DNA of 64,000 bases from Lasiosphaeria ovina. Taxonomy: Eukaryota; Ascomycota; Sordariomycetes; Sordariales; Lasiosphaeriaceae. The stretch spans positions 744,001 to 808,000 of the forward strand of contig JAULSN010000010.1 of assembly GCA_033439765.1 (NCBI GenBank), read 5' to 3'. A program made the position numbers and the translations under genes. The notes under the pieces were generated by a model. That model was not told the origin of the DNA and did not search any database. It worked only from the letters and a program-made list of their open reading frames with translations. Each line of letters begins with the position of its first letter. Position 1 is the stretch's first letter. Below, in pieces: positions 61,225-64,000 of this stretch.

Positions 61225-62225
61225 ATCCGATAATACTTGGTCTTTCGTGAATTGGGGGTTTTGACGCGTTCAAGATTCTTCGCATGGTATTATTCGGGCA
61301 CGGGAAAATGGACGGTCTTACAGCTTGTCTAGCAGAAAAGAGGGGGTGGCAGCATTTGTCTTCTCTTCTAGGGCTCAAGGATCCGGCGCATAGGCGTTAT
61401 GGTAATAGGAAGCTTACGAGGCCACCTTTGACGTTTCTGGTCACATATAGAGCGGTCATCCAGCAAGCTAGGTTTCGGCGAAATTGAGCAAGCAGAGTCT
61501 CGCGAGAATGGGTATGCTCTTCTCTTCCGCAAAGTGAATGAACGCCAGACTCATTTGAGCGAGTGTGTGTTGGTTTTCGACTGTCTGTCCTATGAGGTGA
61601 TCCAAGATCATATCAGTGTCCTGCCAGTTCATTACCTGATTGCCTTGTGGTCCAGTTCAAGTCAAGAACTTGAAACTTTTCTAAGAAGTGCCCCGGCCAA
61701 CTATGTTCCGTAGCGGCTAACATAGGATGTGTGTGGGCACCTGAAGCGTGCAGCATCGCCGCTAGAGTGATGAGTCTCCTATACGTCCACGATTCAAGAG
61801 GCCGGAGTGGAAGACGATACAGCAAGGATCAAATTACCAGTGCATGAGCGGATGGACGGTAAACCAAAAATTGAAAGTAGTAGTACTACGGCTACAATTT
61901 CATCGCAGCCGATTGTCAAAACAACGGGACTGAAATGGTCACTGCAAGAGGACTTTCACATGTTCTTAAGTGGACGGAACTGAAGATATCTCACCTGGGG
62001 AGGGAGGTAAAGTGGGGGGGTAGGCCTGTGCGCAAAATGGGGTTGATTGGCTGCCTCGAATTCGAGGATGCCCAAAAACTTTTAGGGTTGCTGCTTGGCA
62101 CACCAGAAATCCCAAATGTCGCTGCAAAAAAGCTTCCCGCATCCGGAGAAAAAAACGTCGACTTGACCTGAAGTCCTCGACAGTCCACGACAGCAACATC
62201 CTACTCCTCGATACGACAACTTCAA
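61225..62225. promoter_or_regulatory. eS30 3' flank and uS5 promoter
   Basis: A 1-kb interval between two ribosomal protein genes in the same direction. It carries a telobox near its right end. No gene recognised. Confidence 0.5.
62082..62089 (-). promoter_or_regulatory. Telobox AACCCTAA upstream of uS5
   Basis: The minus strand reads AACCCTAA, about 137 bases before the uS5 start codon. It is the exact telobox core and matches the site before eS30 in the opposite orientation. Confidence 0.65.
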
Positions 62226-63181
62226 ATGGCTGATCGAGGAACCAGTGCCCCGCGCGGCGGCGGCTTTGCTGCCCGTGGAGACCGTGGCGGTGACCGTGGC
62301 GGTCGTGGAGATCGCGGCCGCGGCCGTGGTGGACGTCGCGGTGGACGCCGTGGTGGAAAGAGCGAGGAGAAGGAGTGGCAGCCCGTGACCAAGCTCGGCC
62401 GCCTGGTGAAGGCTGGCAAGATCAAGAGCATGGAGGAGATCTACCTGCACTCGCTCCCCATTAAGGAGTACCAGATTGTCGACTTCTTCCTGCCCAAGCT
62501 CAAGGACGAGGTCATGAAGGTGCGCATTGCTCAATTGCCCCGCGATCCAAACCCGAGGAATTTCCAGCTGACTCTGATGTTTTGCCCCGGAATTAGATCA
62601 AGCCCGTCCAGAAGCAGACTCGTGCCGGTCAGCGGACCCGGTTCAAGGCCATTGTCATCATTGGCGACTCCGAGGGCCACGTCGGTCTCGGAATCAAGAC
62701 CTCGAAGGAAGTCGCGACTGCTATCCGCGCTGCCATCATTATCGCCAAGCTCAGCGTCATCCCCGTGAGACGAGGATACTGGGGCGCCAACCTCGGTCTC
62801 CCACACTCTCTGCCCACCAAGGAGAGCGGCAAGTGCGGCTCCGTCACCGTCCGCGTAAGTACCAGAATAGCCCTGCTGTGCGGTTGAGAGGGCCCCGGTG
62901 CTAACCAAACCACACAGCTTATCCCCGCTCCCCGCGGTACCTCTCTCGTCGCTTCGCCCGCCGTTAAGCGTCTGCTCCAGCTTGCCGGTATCGAAGATGC
63001 CTACACATCCTCTTCCGGCTCCACCAAGACCCTCGAGAACACCCTGAAGGCAACCTTCGCCGCTGTCTCCAACACCTACGGTTTCCTTACTCCCAATCTG
63101 TGGAAGGAGACCAAGCTGATCCGCAGTCCTCTTGAGGAGTTCGCCGACAGCTTGAGAGATGGCAAGCGGTATGCCAATTAA
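62226..63181 (+). CDS. RPS2: Ribosomal protein uS5 (Rps2)
   Basis: Three exons fit in phase: 62226-62519, 62597-62854 and 62918-63181, giving 271 residues. The N-terminus is a Gly/Arg-rich tail with RGG repeats (about 10-45), a known target of arginine methylation in Rps2. The core has [50 protein letters not shown] and [13 protein letters not shown]. The end is [10 protein letters not shown]. It lies at the mRNA entry of the 40S subunit and affects decoding accuracy. Confidence 0.96.
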
Positions 63182-63880
63182 GGTGCTGAATGAGGGTGGT
63201 GCTCATCAGCAGGGATGGTACTTTTGGGCGTCTGCGGATCTTTACTTGCATGGGCTCCGGCAAATGGCATGCATTGAGGCTGTCAAAAACTAGCACGACC
63301 AGCCTGGATCAATTTTAACGACTTGATATACAAATTCTGGGGCCGGCGTGATGATGTGCATCGTGTGCAATTGTACTATTCTAACTACCCATAGCAAGTC
63401 CCGTGCCCATCGTTAGAGAGATACGTGGACCAAGAGCAAGGACTCTCGTTGAGAAAAGTGTTGCCTGGCTAGGTTCTCTCTACTAGGGATACGGCCAATT
63501 TCGCCGGCTCGTCTCCCGGAACAGTCCACGTTTTGCCCCTTTTATCGGTTGCTCCTGCCCGGGCTATGAACATGGACACCGGGAAAGCAACGCACTTCTC
63601 CACCTAGCTCCTGCCATTCACTTCAGCTGACTGTTAGGGAAGGCAAGAAGCGGAACCTTTGCTAACAGTACGTTTAAATGGACGAGATTCGAATCCTGCA
63701 TTATTTTCTTGCCTCTCGAGAGTCATCACGCTCCTGGCCTCTCTGCGCGCCGCCTCTCCTTTTTGGACCTCGAATTTTGGACTTCGGTTTTGGAACCAAT
63801 TTTGACGTCCTCGTTTTGGAGATCTATAACATACCCCGTACTATTCCTGGAGCCGGCAACACCAAGCTGGGCTGTCTACC
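63182..63880. other. uS5 3' flank and promoter of the edge gene
   Basis: A 699-base interval without a recognisable gene. Confidence 0.5.
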
Positions 63881-64000
63881 ATGCCGACTGTCGCTCATTT
63901 CTGCACGTTCCTTGCCCTTATTTCTCTCAGCTACGGCCTGAACGTACCCGCAAGCTTTGGAAATGTCACCAACACAACTAGTATCACAACCGCAGCTCCT
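63881..64000 (+). CDS. 5' end of a predicted secreted protein gene, cut by window edge
   Basis: The frame from the ATG at 63881 runs open to the last base (40 codons). It starts with a signal peptide (MPTVAHFCTFLALISLSYG) followed by a Thr/Ser-rich segment with NVTNTT, which has two possible N-glycosylation sites. Too little is visible to name the protein. Confidence 0.55.
   Translation, partial: MPTVAHFCTFLALISLSYGLNVPASFGNVTNTTSITTAAP

Noticed and set aside
1..64000. CRISPR array, bacterial operon or prophage features
   Set aside because: The window is clearly fungal nuclear DNA; no regularly spaced repeats or prokaryotic gene organisation are present.

Overview
The window is eukaryotic and reads as a filamentous ascomycete, most likely a Sordariomycete. 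Genes carry many short GT..AG introns of about 50-120 bases, codons are GC-rich, there is an intron-bearing tRNA-Phe, families are typical of fungi (fungal MARVEL, PLAC8, PIG-S/Gpi17, Fat1, Cab4-type PPAT, Fnx/Vba-type MFS), and one retroelement shows C-to-T/G-to-A decay of the repeat-induced point mutation (RIP) type. All gene models below were built by hand from reading frame, splice phase and family similarity recalled from memory. No alignment was run.

Layout. 1-3.5 kb: the 3' part of a decayed Ty1/copia element, one frame with 19 stops, ending in a 246-bp LTR. 3.6-11.4 kb: short-chain dehydrogenase, secreted arylsulfatase and a vacuolar-type MFS transporter. 12-15.3 kb: a large intronless kelch/BTB protein behind about 3 kb of gene-free leader. 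18.4-25 kb: 1-Cys peroxiredoxin, Fat1-type acyl-CoA synthetase and the PIG-S subunit of GPI transamidase. 25.5-32.6 kb: tRNA-Phe, a broken cytochrome P450, a catalase and, divergently, a GMC oxidoreductase. 33.1-33.7 kb: a 624-bp MITE-like element. 34.4-36.7 kb: a large membrane protein. 37.3-40 kb: a secreted-protein gene with a stop at the signal-peptide junction, then an AT-rich gene-poor stretch. 40-44.5 kb: a DCAF7/WDR68-type WD40 protein with polyglutamine, and PPAT. 44.8-49.7 kb: three neighbouring genes for predicted secreted proteins, two of them cysteine-rich. 50.3-63.2 kb: mostly housekeeping genes (amidohydrolase, mitochondrial bL36, LYRM2-like, NatD, PLAC8, eEF1B-alpha, MARVEL, eS30, uS5). 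The right edge cuts a further secreted-protein gene.

How genes may work together. Peroxiredoxin, catalase and the GMC enzyme all touch peroxide chemistry; the last two are head to head, with a decayed P450 beside them. Translation genes cluster at the right, and both cytosolic ribosomal protein genes have a telobox (AACCCTAA-like) in their promoter. The least described material is the run of secreted proteins at 37-50 kb, above all the five-exon cysteine-rich protein at 47.9-49.7 kb. Several small genes (LYRM2-like, the 44.8-kb secreted protein, eS30) appear only when short exons are joined by phase.
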